From Arthrobacter_D sp015752045 (GTDB taxonomy: Bacteria > Actinomycetota > Actinomycetes > Actinomycetales > Micrococcaceae): a stretch of DNA of 64,000 nt. Under the pieces are notes generated by a model that saw only the letters and a list, made by a program, of their open reading frames with translations, ran no database searches and was not told the origin of the DNA. Position 1 is the stretch's first letter; each line of letters opens with the position of its first letter. A program made the translations under genes and the position numbers. Shown piece after piece: positions 41,991-50,998 of this stretch. The stretch covers positions 1-64,000 of the forward strand of contig NZ_JADOUS010000001.1 of assembly GCF_015752045.1 (NCBI RefSeq), given 5' to 3'.

Positions 41991-43475
41991 CTAGGCTGCG
42001 GTGACGGTGGACGGGGCGGCGTGGGAGCCCGTGCCGCGGGCACCGGCGTCGTCGGGTCGCGGGGGGAGGTCCGACGGCGAACTGAGGGTACCGCGCACCG
42101 CCGTCGCGGCGGCCACGACGGGTGAGACCAGGTGGGTCCGGCCGCCCTTGCCCTGGCGGCCCTCGAAGTTCCGGTTCGAGGTCGACGCACAGCGCTCCCC
42201 CGGCGCCAGCTGGTCCGGGTTCATGCCGAGACACATGGAGCACCCGGCGAACCGCCATTCCGCCCCGAAATCCTTGAAGACGCGGTCCAGGCCCTCGGCC
42301 TCGGCCTGCAGCCGTACGCGGGCCGACCCCGGGACCACCATCATCCGCACGGCAGGGTCCTTCTCGCGCCCCCTGATGATGTCGGCGGCGATGCGGAGGT
42401 CCTCGATGCGGCTGTTGGTGCAGGAGCCGAGGAACACGGTGTCCACCCGGATGTCCTTCATGGGCGTGCCGGGCTGCAGTGCCATGTAGTCCAGCGCGCG
42501 GCTGCACGCAGCCTTGTCGTTCTCGTCGGAGAAGTCCTCGGGCGACGGCACGGCCTGCGAGAGCGAGACCCCCTGGCCCGGGTTGGTCCCCCAGGTGACG
42601 AAGGGCTCCAGCTCGTCCGCGTCGAGGAAGACCTCCGCGTCGAAGACGGCGTCGTCGTCGGTGCGCAGCTCGCGCCAGTCGGCGACCGCGGCATCCCAGT
42701 CCGCCCCCTGCGGCGCGTGCGGACGGCCTTCCAGGTAGGCGAACGTCGTCTCGTCGGGGGCGACCATCCCGGCGCGCGCACCCGCTTCGATCGACATGTT
42801 GCAGATGGTCATGCGCGCTTCCATGGACAGCGACCGGATGGCCGAGCCGCGGTACTCGAGCACGTAGCCCTGCCCGCCGCCGGTCCCGATCTTGGCGATG
42901 ATGGCGAGGATGATGTCCTTCGAGGTGACGCCCGGCTTCAGCGTCCCCTCGACCGTGATGCCCATGGTCCTGAACGGCTTGAGCGACAGCGTCTGCGTGG
43001 CCATCACGTGCTCCACCTCGGACGTGCCGATCCCCATCGCGAGCGCACCGAAGGCGCCGTGCGTGGAGGTGTGCGAGTCGCCGCAGACGACGGTCAGTCC
43101 GGGCTGGGTGAGGCCGAGCTGCGGTCCGACGACGTGCACGATGCCCTGTTCGGCGTCGCCGAGCGAGTGGAGCCGCACACCGAACTCCCTGCAGTTCGCG
43201 CGCAGGGTCTCGATCTGGGTGCGGCTGGTGAGGTCGGCGATCGGCTTGTCGATGTCCAGCGTGGGCGTGTTGTGGTCCTCGGTGGCGATCGTCAGGTCGG
43301 GGCGGCGCAGGGGCCGGCCGGCGAGCCGCAGTCCCTCGAACGCCTGCGGCGAGGTGACCTCGTGCACGAGGTGCAGGTCGATGTACAGGAGGTCCGGCTG
43401 CGCTTCCGCCCCGACGACGTCGCCCTTCCGCACCACATGTGCGTCCCAGACCTTCTCTGCCAGTGTCTTGCCCAT
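41991..43475 (-). CDS. leuC: 3-isopropylmalate dehydratase large subunit
   Basis: 494 residues; 4Fe-4S aconitase-family dehydratase subunit. Seen are VCGDSHTSTHGAFGALAMGI, the cluster cysteines (FLGSCTNSRIEDL and GCSMCLGMN) and the RNFEGRQGKGGRTHL C terminus. The ATG at 43475 is chosen because AGAAGGA lies ~10 nt upstream; a 25-codon upstream extension is Pro/Arg-rich and unlike the family. A perfect dyad 117 nt upstream is a likely NdgR operator. Confidence 0.97.
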   Translation of the reverse strand: MGKTLAEKVWDAHVVRKGDVVGAEAQPDLLYIDLHLVHEVTSPQAFEGLRLAGRPLRRPDLTIATEDHNTPTLDIDKPIADLTSRTQIETLRANCREFGVRLHSLGDAEQGIVHVVGPQLGLTQPGLTVVCGDSHTSTHGAFGALAMGIGTSEVEHVMATQTLSLKPFRTMGITVEGTLKPGVTSKDIILAIIAKIGTGGGQGYVLEYRGSAIRSLSMEARMTICNMSIEAGARAGMVAPDETTFAYLEGRPHAPQGADWDAAVADWRELRTDDDAVFDAEVFLDADELEPFVTWGTNPGQGVSLSQAVPSPEDFSDENDKAACSRALDYMALQPGTPMKDIRVDTVFLGSCTNSRIEDLRIAADIIRGREKDPAVRMMVVPGSARVRLQAEAEGLDRVFKDFGAEWRFAGCSMCLGMNPDQLAPGERCASTSNRNFEGRQGKGGRTHLVSPVVAAATAVRGTLSSPSDLPPRPDDAGARGTGSHAAPSTVTAA

Positions 43476-43591
43476 GCCGATCGTCCTTCTTCTCCGGTCC
43501 GGCGGCCGGGTCCCGGGAGGGGGCGGCGGCCGGAACTCATCGTGCGTCAACTCAACCAGCGCCCGCCGACGAGTGCCAGCGCGGCGGCTTG

Positions 43592-43610
43592 CGTCTCAGA
43601 TTATGAGACG
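43592..43610. promoter_or_regulatory. Predicted NdgR/LtbR operator between leuC and ndgR
   Basis: Perfect dyad CGTCTCA-GATTA-TGAGACG with 7-bp arms and a 5-bp centre, 14 nt before the ndgR start and 117 nt before leuC. A GTCTCA half-site lies upstream of leuB (59975-59980), another gene of the expected regulon. Confidence 0.65.
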
Positions 43611-43623
43611 GCAATATCATTCT

Positions 43624-44343
43624 ATGGACAATTCTAGCGGCGTCGGAGTCATCGACAAGGCCGCCCTCGTGCTCGACGCCCTCGAGGCCGGGCCCACCAC
43701 CCTCGCCCAGCTCGTCGCCTCGACGGGCCTGGCCCGTCCGACCGTGCACCGGCTGGCCCTGGCCCTCGCCCACCATCGGCTGGTGGGCCGGGACATGCAG
43801 GGTCGCTTCGTCCTCGGCAGCCGGCTCGTGGAGCTGGCCTCGGCCGCCGGCGAGGACCGCCTGATCGCCTCGGCGGGACCGGTGCTCCTCGGCCTGCGGG
43901 ACGCCACGGGCGAGAGCGCCCAGCTGTTCCGCCGGCAGGGCGAGTGGCGCGTCTGCGTGGCGTCCGCCGAGCGCCCCGTAGGTCTGCGCGACACCATCCC
44001 GGTCGGGACCCAGCTGTCCATGAAGGCCGGCTCCGCCGCTCAGTGCCTCCTGGCGTGGGAGGACCACGACCGCCTGCTCAAGGGCCTGCAGGACGCACGC
44101 TTCACGCCCACCGTGCTGGCCGGTGTGCGGCGCCGCGGGTGGGCGCAGAGCCTCGGCGAACGCGAGAACGGCGTCGCCTCCGTCTCTGCCCCGGTCCGTG
44201 GCCCATCCGGCCGGGTGATCGCCGCCGTGTCGATCTCCGGGCCGATGGAACGCCTCACCCGCCAGCCCGGCCGCATCCACGCCGAGGTCGTCTCTGACGC
44301 CGCGCGCCAGCTCACGCTCGCCGTGGCGAAAGCGGCCGACTGA
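43624..44343 (+). CDS. ndgR: IclR family regulator of leucine biosynthesis
   Basis: 239 residues. N-terminal winged helix-turn-helix (TLAQLVASTGLARPTVHRLA) and a C-terminal IclR effector domain (SAQLFRRQGEWRVCVASAER, GSAAQCLLAW, RENGVASVSAPV). Divergence from leuCD is the conserved setting of NdgR (Streptomyces) and LtbR (Corynebacterium), which repress or activate leuCD and leuB. The predicted operator overlaps its own promoter, so it is probably autoregulated. ATG at 43624. Confidence 0.9.
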   Translation: MDNSSGVGVIDKAALVLDALEAGPTTLAQLVASTGLARPTVHRLALALAHHRLVGRDMQGRFVLGSRLVELASAAGEDRLIASAGPVLLGLRDATGESAQLFRRQGEWRVCVASAERPVGLRDTIPVGTQLSMKAGSAAQCLLAWEDHDRLLKGLQDARFTPTVLAGVRRRGWAQSLGERENGVASVSAPVRGPSGRVIAAVSISGPMERLTRQPGRIHAEVVSDAARQLTLAVAKAAD

Positions 44344-44344
44344 G

Positions 44345-44896
44345 ATGGGCGAGGAAGCCCCCGACCCCCGGCATCGGTATGCGATCTTCCTGCGGGGCGT
44401 GAACGTCGGCGGGGTCACCCTCAGGATGGCGGACCTCCGCGAGCTCCTGGCAGGCCTTCCGGTGGGCGACGTCGCCACGGTCCTCGCGAGCGGCAACGCC
44501 ACCTGCTCGTCCGAGCTCGGCGCCGGGCAGCTCAGGGACCGCGTGGAGGAGGCCCTGCGCGCACGCTTCGGCTATCCGGCGCGCGTGATCGTCGTCGAGC
44601 GCGCGGAGCTCGCAGGGATCGCGGCGTCGGTGCCCGAACAGGAGCGTGCCGACACGCACACGTACGTCACGCTGTTCACGGGGCCCGACGAACGGGCGGC
44701 CTTCGTCGACGAGGCCCGCGGCCTCGGTGAGCAACCCGTGGTCCTCACCGGCGGTGCGGCGATCGCCTGGTTCCCGCCGAGAGGCAGGTCGACCGACGTC
44801 CCCCTCGCGAAGCTGCTCACCCGGGCACGGCACGCGGAGAACTCGACGACCCGCAACATCAACACCGTGGACAAGGTGCTGCGCCTCCTCGCATGA
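44345..44896 (+). CDS. DUF1697 domain protein
   Basis: 183 residues, full-length for DUF1697. YAIFLRGVNVGG near the start, ATVLASGNATCSSE and the C-terminal TTRNINTVDKVLRLL define the family. No enzyme activity is known. It starts 2 nt after the ndgR stop, so it is probably co-transcribed with the regulator without a clear functional tie. Confidence 0.85.
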   Translation: MGEEAPDPRHRYAIFLRGVNVGGVTLRMADLRELLAGLPVGDVATVLASGNATCSSELGAGQLRDRVEEALRARFGYPARVIVVERAELAGIAASVPEQERADTHTYVTLFTGPDERAAFVDEARGLGEQPVVLTGGAAIAWFPPRGRSTDVPLAKLLTRARHAENSTTRNINTVDKVLRLLA

Positions 44897-44973
44897 GGCG
44901 CGCGGGTGCTCCCCCCTTGGTAGGGTTCGAGCACGCCGTGCGGCCGATCGTGCCCACCCAGCCGAAGGACACC

Positions 44974-45621
44974 ATGCGACTCATCGCCCAGGATTGCCAC
45001 GAGCTCGAGCAGCAGAAGGGCTCCCACGGCTTCGTGGTGGCCGGCGCCGGTCGCGCCGCCCTGATCGATCCCGGCATGGCGTCGGGGGCCGACGGCGTCC
45101 TGGCGGAGCTGCGGGCCAACGAGGCGACGACGGGCCCGATCACCGACATCGTCCTCACCCACTACGACGCCGACCACGCCCAGGCGGCGCGGAGACTCCA
45201 GGACGCGCTCGGCGCGACCGTCTGGATAGGTTCCGCCGACGCCGACGTGCTGCGCGGACGGATCAAGCCGAAGACCCGGGTCCGGAGGGTGCTGCGGCGG
45301 ATCGCCCGTGTCGAACTGCCGGAAGACGTGCGGGAACTCACCGGCTCGGGCGAGGTCTTCCCCGGGCTCGAGTTCTTCCCGACCCCCGGCCACACCGCGG
45401 GCCACTACGCCTACCAGTGGCGCGGGGTCCTCTTCACGGGTGATGCCGCGAGGGTGTCCGCGGACGGGGCGGTCCGGGACTTCTACGCGCCCCTCATCGA
45501 TGACAGGCCCATCGCCGCGCACACCGTGCGGCTCCTCGCCGAGCGCATCCGCACAGGATCGGTGGGCTGGGTCTGCTCGGGCCACAGCCCGATCGCCCGG
45601 ACCACGGCACGCACTCCCTGA
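44974..45621 (+). CDS. MBL-fold metallo-hydrolase
   Basis: 215 residues from ATG 44974 (GAAGGA just upstream; an ATG at 44893 overlapping the previous stop would add 27 residues). Metal site: THYDADH in place of the more common HxHxDH, then GHTAGHYAY, FTGDAA and a final CSGH. The family includes glyoxalase-II-like thioesterases and lactonases; the substrate is unknown. Confidence 0.8.
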   Translation: MRLIAQDCHELEQQKGSHGFVVAGAGRAALIDPGMASGADGVLAELRANEATTGPITDIVLTHYDADHAQAARRLQDALGATVWIGSADADVLRGRIKPKTRVRRVLRRIARVELPEDVRELTGSGEVFPGLEFFPTPGHTAGHYAYQWRGVLFTGDAARVSADGAVRDFYAPLIDDRPIAAHTVRLLAERIRTGSVGWVCSGHSPIARTTARTP

Positions 45622-45706
45622 ACCCTGCCGTCCCGGACCTACCGGGCCCGCACATGGGTGATCCCGTCCTCCGGTCACTGATCGGTGGACGGGATCGCCG
45701 GTGCGC

Positions 45707-46099
45707 TCAGGCCGAAGCCAGTGCGCGTTCCTTCAGCTTCACGAACTCCGGCTCCGAGATGGCGCCGGCCTCGAGCAACTCCTTCGCCTTCGCGATCTCC
45801 TCGGCCGACGTCGGTACGGCCACGCTGCGGACGTAGTTGTCCATCGACTCCTGCGCCGCCTGCCTGCTGGCCAGTTCGCGGTCGGCCATGCCGCGTCCGC
45901 GTGCCAGGAGGTAGACGATCGCGGTGATCAACGGGATGAAGATCAAGCCGATCATCCAGAGCACCTTCAACCAGCCGGAGAGTTCGCGGTCGCGGAAGAG
46001 ATCAATGATGACCTGGAACAACACGATCAAATAGGCGAAGAACACCATGATCGAGAAGGACACCCATATGACGTTCCAAATGTTCTCCCAAAAATCCAT
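45707..46099 (-). CDS. Two-helix membrane protein with SHOCT-like C terminus
   Basis: 130 residues. Two transmembrane helices (IMVFFAYLIVLFQVIIDLF and VLWMIGLIFIPLITAIVYLL, phospholipase-D N-terminal-like) and a short C-terminal SHOCT domain (EEIAKAKELLEAGAISEPEF). Such proteins are widespread in actinobacteria; the SHOCT part is thought to aid oligomerisation. ATG at 46099 follows AGGAG. Divergent from the channel gene at 46285. Confidence 0.85.
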   Translation of the reverse strand: MDFWENIWNVIWVSFSIMVFFAYLIVLFQVIIDLFRDRELSGWLKVLWMIGLIFIPLITAIVYLLARGRGMADRELASRQAAQESMDNYVRSVAVPTSAEEIAKAKELLEAGAISEPEFVKLKERALASA

Positions 46100-46284
46100 C
46101 TGTCCACTCCTGTCAGGATACGAAAAGCGCCGCGAGGACAGACGAACCGGCGCGGCTTGGGTATCACAAGTGTGGTGACCGATCACCGCGCGGCAAAAGG
46201 GCCGAAGGTCCTGACGGCGCCGCCACCGCCCGCACATCGGGCACCTGCCCGGAGAGGGACCGGACGGCGGATGTACCATCGACC

Positions 46285-46845
46285 ATGGGTGAGAAAAGCA
46301 TCGGGCAGGGTAGCCCGGCATTCTTCCGTGAACTCGACAAGACGGGCCGCCGGCGTGCCGTCGCGAATTCGATCATACGGCTTATCATTTTCTGCACCAT
46401 TCTCCTCGGTGCCTATGTCCTGATTCCCGTCGGCGGATTCAACGAATCGAATCCCGTCGGCGCGTGGATCCGGCTGATCGCCGTCATCATCATCTTCCTC
46501 GCGGCGATGGCCCTCGAACTGCAGACGATCATGGGGGCGCAGATCCCCCAGATCCGGGCGGCCGAGGCCGTGGTCGAACTGATCCTGATCCTGCTGTGCC
46601 TCTTCGCGCTGCTGTACGTCTCCATGTCCGTGACCGACGTCGCCTCCTTCAGCGAACCGCTCAACCGGATCGATGCCCTGTACTTCACCACCTCGACCTT
46701 CGCCACCGTTGGATTCGGGGACATCACGCCGCGCACTGAACTGGCCCGGGTACTCCTGATCGTCCAGATGCTGGCCGACCTCGGCGCCCTGGTCCTGATC
46801 GGGAAGGTCGCCTTCCTCGCGGCCTCCACACGGCTGACGCGGTAG
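46285..46845 (+). CDS. Potassium-channel-like membrane protein
   Basis: 186 residues with about four hydrophobic helices and a pore loop whose selectivity filter reads TVGFGD (in TSTFATVGFGDITPRTE), as in the ion-channel 2TM family. There is no RCK/TrkA-N domain, so gating by nucleotides is not evident. Two extra helices precede the pore unit. ATG at 46285; the weak GACC/TACC upstream gives no clear ribosome-binding site. Confidence 0.85.
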   Translation: MGEKSIGQGSPAFFRELDKTGRRRAVANSIIRLIIFCTILLGAYVLIPVGGFNESNPVGAWIRLIAVIIIFLAAMALELQTIMGAQIPQIRAAEAVVELILILLCLFALLYVSMSVTDVASFSEPLNRIDALYFTTSTFATVGFGDITPRTELARVLLIVQMLADLGALVLIGKVAFLAASTRLTR

Positions 46846-46882
46846 ACCCGGGGTGGTGCCGGGTGGTGCGGGTGCTGCTGTC

Positions 46883-48796
46883 TCAGCCGCCCTGCGAGGC
46901 CGCACGCACCGCGGCGCTGAAGGCGTTGCAGCGCTCCACCTCCTCGACGACGGGCTGCAGGACGACGTCGTCCGCCACGCGTGAGCAGGCGGCCAGCAGA
47001 TTCCGGCGGACCCTCGCCGCGCGTCGTCCGGCTCGCCATCGCGCGAGGAATGCCGCGATGACCCCGAGCAGGACGCCGGCCGCCAGGCCGCCGAGGATCA
47101 GCAGGGTGGGCAGCGGGAAGCCCTCCACCCGGGGCACCTCGAGGGCGGGCAGCTGCAGGAACGCAAGGACCGCCAGGAGGCCGAGCCACGCGAGTCCCGC
47201 GACGAGGGCCGCGAAGCCGATCCACTGGAGGACGCCGAAAATGCCCCACCACCTGCTCCGACCGGTTTCGAGGTCGGTGCCGGTGACGGCCGCGTCGAGG
47301 GCGTCCGTGAGCTCGGTGGAGGCATTCCGGGCAGCGTCCCGGACGGAGGTACGCCACGGGTCGCCGAGGCCGCCGGCCGCCGCGTCCCCGAACACCCGCA
47401 GGGCCTGACCCACCCGCGCCTGCTGCGCCGGGTCCCCGACGGGCAGCGAGGACCGGCGCAGCTCGGGAGCGAGGTCCTGCCGCCGGAGGTTCAGCCGGCG
47501 CAGCGGATCCGGGCGGAGCCCGGCCACCCAGCGGGTCACCGGCCAGCCCGTGGTGGCGTGCACATCCCGCCGATAGGCGCTGCGGACGGCGTCCACCACC
47601 ACGGGGACTCCGGCCGCCCGGCCGAGTTCCACGGACAGGGCCGTCCTCGCGGCAGCGGACGGGGCCGCGGCGCGCTCCGCCACGAACGGGCGGAGGTCGC
47701 CCGCCGCGCGCTCGGCGTCCGCCGCAACCCTGCGCGTCGCCGCAGCACGGCTCTCCGCGAGCTCCCTGATGGCTCCGGCGAGCTCGGCGACCCCCTGACC
47801 CGTCCGAGCGGACACCGGGACGACGTCGACGCCGGGCAGTCCCTCGCCGGCGAGGATACCGGCGAGGGAGGACGACACGGCCTCGAGGTCCTGCGGGTCC
47901 AGGCGGTCGGCCTGGTTGAGTGCCACCAGGATCACCGCCTCGTGGGTCGCCAGCTTCCGCAGGAAACCGTGGTGGAGCGCCGCATCGGCATACTTCTGGG
48001 GATCGACCACCCAGAGCAGCACGTCCACCTGGCCTGCGAGGCGCTCCACGATCTCCCGGTGCGCCTCCGCCGTGGAGTCGAAGTCGGGCAGGTCCAGGAG
48101 GATCAGCCCGGCGGTGTCCGGCGCCATGGGCTGCGCCAGCTGGATCGACTCATCGCGTGCCGCCGGCGTCCGGTCCCGTCGGCGCCGGCGGAAGAACCCG
48201 CGGCGCACCCCCGTGTCGCCGGCGTCGGGCGTTCCCGCTGTGCTGTCGTCGTCGGCCTCCACGGACCCGGTGACAGAGACCTGCCTGTCGTCACCGCGGT
48301 GGAGCTCGCCTCCGCCGGAGCCCCCACGCCCGTCGAGCGAGGCGTCGGTTCGGACTCCCCCGGGCGATACCGCCTCGAGCACGAGCGGTCCACGGACGGT
48401 CCCTCCCCCGACGAGCGGGGCACCCTCGGGCAGGGCCACGCGCTGCCGGACCTCCAGCCAGTCGAGCAGCTCGTCGCTTCCGCTGCGCCCCCACACGAGG
48501 GCGAGTGGTTCCGACGTCGTCGGGCGCCGGACGGCGACCCGCGCTGCCCCGGTGCCGCTCAACGCGTTCACGAGCGAGGACTTGCCGCTGCCGGTCGGTC
48601 CGAACAGGCCCACCACCGTGTGGTCCGCCGACAGCGACCGGCGCCGTCCTGCACGCTCCAGTGTCAGGTGCAGCCGCTCGAGCTCCTCCTGCGGGAGCCG
48701 GTCCACGCCGAGCTCATAGGCCTCCTGGAGGTGTGCCAGCACCTCGCCCAATGTGGTCTCCGTCCCCGTCGTCGTGTCCTCCCGGGAACGACTCAT
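46883..48796 (-). CDS. Dynamin-like GTPase, membrane-anchored (second of pair)
   Basis: 637 residues. P-loop GPTGSGKSSLVNAL, G3 DLPDFDS and G4 LNQADRL define an intact GTPase; a charged insertion (~residues 150-215) interrupts it. Near the C terminus are two hydrophobic helices (IGFAALVAGLAWLGLLAVLAF and LILGGLAAGVLLGVIAAFLA), which would place it in the membrane. The ATG at 48796 overlaps the stop of the partner gene as ATGA, so the two are made together, as in other bacterial dynamin pairs. Confidence 0.8.
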   Translation of the reverse strand: MSRSREDTTTGTETTLGEVLAHLQEAYELGVDRLPQEELERLHLTLERAGRRRSLSADHTVVGLFGPTGSGKSSLVNALSGTGAARVAVRRPTTSEPLALVWGRSGSDELLDWLEVRQRVALPEGAPLVGGGTVRGPLVLEAVSPGGVRTDASLDGRGGSGGGELHRGDDRQVSVTGSVEADDDSTAGTPDAGDTGVRRGFFRRRRRDRTPAARDESIQLAQPMAPDTAGLILLDLPDFDSTAEAHREIVERLAGQVDVLLWVVDPQKYADAALHHGFLRKLATHEAVILVALNQADRLDPQDLEAVSSSLAGILAGEGLPGVDVVPVSARTGQGVAELAGAIRELAESRAAATRRVAADAERAAGDLRPFVAERAAAPSAAARTALSVELGRAAGVPVVVDAVRSAYRRDVHATTGWPVTRWVAGLRPDPLRRLNLRRQDLAPELRRSSLPVGDPAQQARVGQALRVFGDAAAGGLGDPWRTSVRDAARNASTELTDALDAAVTGTDLETGRSRWWGIFGVLQWIGFAALVAGLAWLGLLAVLAFLQLPALEVPRVEGFPLPTLLILGGLAAGVLLGVIAAFLARWRAGRRAARVRRNLLAACSRVADDVVLQPVVEEVERCNAFSAAVRAASQGG

Positions 48797-50583
48797 GCGT
48801 CGTCCCCTGCGTCGAAGGGCTGGGCCGGCAGTGCCGTGCGGAGCCGACTCGCGAGCACAGTCAGTGCTTCGGCCGGTGTCTGCAGCGCCAGGGGCTGGAG
48901 GCACCGGGCGTAGGCTTCACGCTCGCGACGGAACAGCGCGTCGACGCGCTGGTAGAGGTTCCTGCGGGCCGTGGCGGCAAGGCGGCGGACGGCGTCGTCG
49001 CCGAAGACCGCTTCCAGGAGCTTCTGACCCGCGACCGCGGACGCCCCGGCGATGCCGATCTCCCCGCCCGTGAGCCCTCCAGTCGATGCGAAGACCACGA
49101 CCATCAGTGCCACGGCGACGCCGTTGACACCGAAGGACAGCATGCGGGCCGTGAAGCGCTTGTCCGCGCCCTCCGCCTGGACGAGCAGCAGGATGTCCTG
49201 CTGCCACTCCCGGATCTCACGGGCCACCTCGGCCGACACACCGGCGGCGTCCCAGACCGGGACGTCCTCGAGCAGCACCCGGCCCGCGTGGTCGGCGCGC
49301 CACCGTCGGCGCGTCGTCTCGTCCGCGCGTGCCGCCTGCTCGACGATCACCGTCTGCAGGCCGCTGCCGATGGCCTCCGCGACGGTCGCCGCCGGAGCCG
49401 GGCGTCCCGTGAAGAACGCACTCATGCGGTCGCGCGCCCGTCCGATCCTCGTCTCGAGGCCGCGCATGAACTCACCGGTGCCGACGAAATCCTGCCATCG
49501 CGCGAGGACCTCCCCCCGCAGCAGCTTGCCGTCCTCCGTGGCGGCGAGGACGTCCGCCAGGGCGTCTCCGTAGGCGCCCTCGACCGCTGCGCGCAGCCCG
49601 TCGGCCACGGACTGCTCCTGGTCGGCGGCCTCGGCGATGGCGTCGACGCGTCCTGCCAGGGCGCGCATCGCACCGCTCACCGTCCGGCGTGCGATGTCCC
49701 GCCGCCCGTCGGCGTCGGCCGCCAGTGCCTGCAACCAGCGGGTGATCGGCTCGACGGCGTGCGCCGGCAGCATGCGCGCCGGCTCGAGCGTCATCTCCGG
49801 GACCACGAAGATGGGCGCGTGGCCGAGGTTCTCGGCCGACAGCAGGGTCAGGAGGTCGCTCCTGATCTCCTCCTCCACCCCGGCCGGTACGCGGTCCAGC
49901 ACGACGGCCACGAGGACGTCCCGCCGGCCCGCTTCCGCCAGCAGCCTCCACGGGACGGCGTCCGCGTAGCGGTTGGCCGTGGTCACGAAGATCCAGAGAT
50001 CCGCCGCCGCGAGCAGCTGGCCCGCGAGCCTGCGGTTCTCGTCGGCGATGGAGTCGACGTCGGGGGCATCGAGGAGCGCGAGGCCTGGCGGGAGCGTCGG
50101 GATCGGCCGCAGGAGCAGCGTGTCCGCCCCCGATGCCTGATGGAGCGCGGCGCTCGGGACCGCCGCCGGTGAGCCCTCGGATCCGCCGTCGTCGGCCGCG
50201 AGGCGGACCCGGCTGAGCGTAGGCAGGATCCGCGCGTCGTCGAACCATGCGCCGTCGTCCGGGTGGTGGAGCAGCAGCGGCTGCCGGGTGGTGGGGCGCA
50301 CGGCGCCGGTGACGGAGACGGGGCGCCCCACGAGGGCATTGACGAGGGTGGACTTCCCGGCTCCGGTGGACCCGCCGACGACGGCGACGAGCGGAGCGTC
50401 CAGGCTGGCGAGCCGCGGGAGGATGTAGTCGTTGAGCTGCGCGCGTGCGGCCGCGGCCGATTCCCGCGCCTCGTCCGACCCGGGAAGCTCCAGGGGGAAC
50501 GCGAGGCTGTCCAGCGCCCCGCGCACTTCGCGCAGCAGCGGGGAGAGCCCGCGGGCTTCGCCGGCCAGGGAAGGTGCACTCAT
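48793..50583 (-). CDS. Dynamin-like GTPase (first of pair)
   Basis: 596 residues. P-loop GGSTGAGKSTLVNAL and G3 DAPDVDS are intact; the G4 position reads VLDRVPAG instead of NKxD, so base specificity may differ. A helical C-terminal half includes a hydrophobic stretch (FGVNGVAVALMVVVFA). Resembles YfjP/DynA-type tandem GTPases of actinobacteria. Role unknown; membrane remodelling is an inference. ATG at 50583. Confidence 0.8.
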   Translation of the reverse strand: MSAPSLAGEARGLSPLLREVRGALDSLAFPLELPGSDEARESAAAARAQLNDYILPRLASLDAPLVAVVGGSTGAGKSTLVNALVGRPVSVTGAVRPTTRQPLLLHHPDDGAWFDDARILPTLSRVRLAADDGGSEGSPAAVPSAALHQASGADTLLLRPIPTLPPGLALLDAPDVDSIADENRRLAGQLLAAADLWIFVTTANRYADAVPWRLLAEAGRRDVLVAVVLDRVPAGVEEEIRSDLLTLLSAENLGHAPIFVVPEMTLEPARMLPAHAVEPITRWLQALAADADGRRDIARRTVSGAMRALAGRVDAIAEAADQEQSVADGLRAAVEGAYGDALADVLAATEDGKLLRGEVLARWQDFVGTGEFMRGLETRIGRARDRMSAFFTGRPAPAATVAEAIGSGLQTVIVEQAARADETTRRRWRADHAGRVLLEDVPVWDAAGVSAEVAREIREWQQDILLLVQAEGADKRFTARMLSFGVNGVAVALMVVVFASTGGLTGGEIGIAGASAVAGQKLLEAVFGDDAVRRLAATARRNLYQRVDALFRREREAYARCLQPLALQTPAEALTVLASRLRTALPAQPFDAGDDA

Positions 50584-50645
50584 GAAACCATCATGCCAGT
50601 CCCCCGACGCCGCGCCCGGACGTGCTTGCACCCTCCGGAAAAGGA

Positions 50646-50680
50646 GAAGTCCCGGACATCGTGGTGATGTCCGGGACTTC
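50646..50680 (-). terminator. Strong terminator hairpin after tRNA-Glu
   Basis: A perfect 15-bp stem (gaagtcccggacatc / gatgtccgggacttc, loop gtggt) lies 37 nt downstream of the tRNA-Glu on the minus strand and upstream of the dynamin pair, separating the tRNA transcript from it. Confidence 0.85.
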
Positions 50681-50717
50681 CCGGTGTCCTGACGGACCAG
50701 GCCCTTGCGGGCTGCTG

Positions 50718-50790
50718 TGACCCCAGCGGGATTCGAACCCGCGTTACCGCCGTGAGAGGGCAGCGTACTAGGCCGCTATACGATGGGGCC
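50718..50790 (-). tRNA. tRNA-Glu (anticodon CTC)
   Basis: 73 nt without encoded CCA. Acceptor GGCCCCA pairs with TGGGGTC; anticodon stem CTGCC/GGCGG with loop CTCTCAC; T arm GCGGG-TTCGAAT-CCCGC. It lies on the same strand as gltX, its cognate synthetase gene. Confidence 0.95.
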
Positions 50791-50857
50791 AGTACTTTTC
50801 ATCCTACTATGTGCTGCGTCGTGCTTTTGCCATCCCGCCCCGGAGGGCCGAAGTGCG

Positions 50858-50929
50858 CTGGGGTACCAGGACTCGAACCTAGAATGTTGGTACCAGAAAC
50901 CAGTGTGTTGCCAATTACACCATACCCCA
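50858..50929 (-). tRNA. tRNA-Gln (anticodon CTG)
   Basis: 72 nt without encoded CCA. Acceptor TGGGGTA pairs with TACCCCA, discriminator G; anticodon loop TTCTGGT gives CTG; T-loop TTCGAGT. One mismatch (C-A) is at the top of the anticodon stem. Upstream of tRNA-Glu, probably one transcript. Confidence 0.93.
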
Positions 50930-50998
50930 ATGGCACATTTCGAAGCCCCGATCGTGCTGGGCCCCGGTCGCGTAACCGCTCCGCGCCGAGAAACAACT

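Noticed and set aside
45162..45180. THYDADH in the MBL protein as a broken metal site
   Set aside because: HxDxDH variants are common in this fold and the other ligands are intact, so it is not evidence of inactivity.
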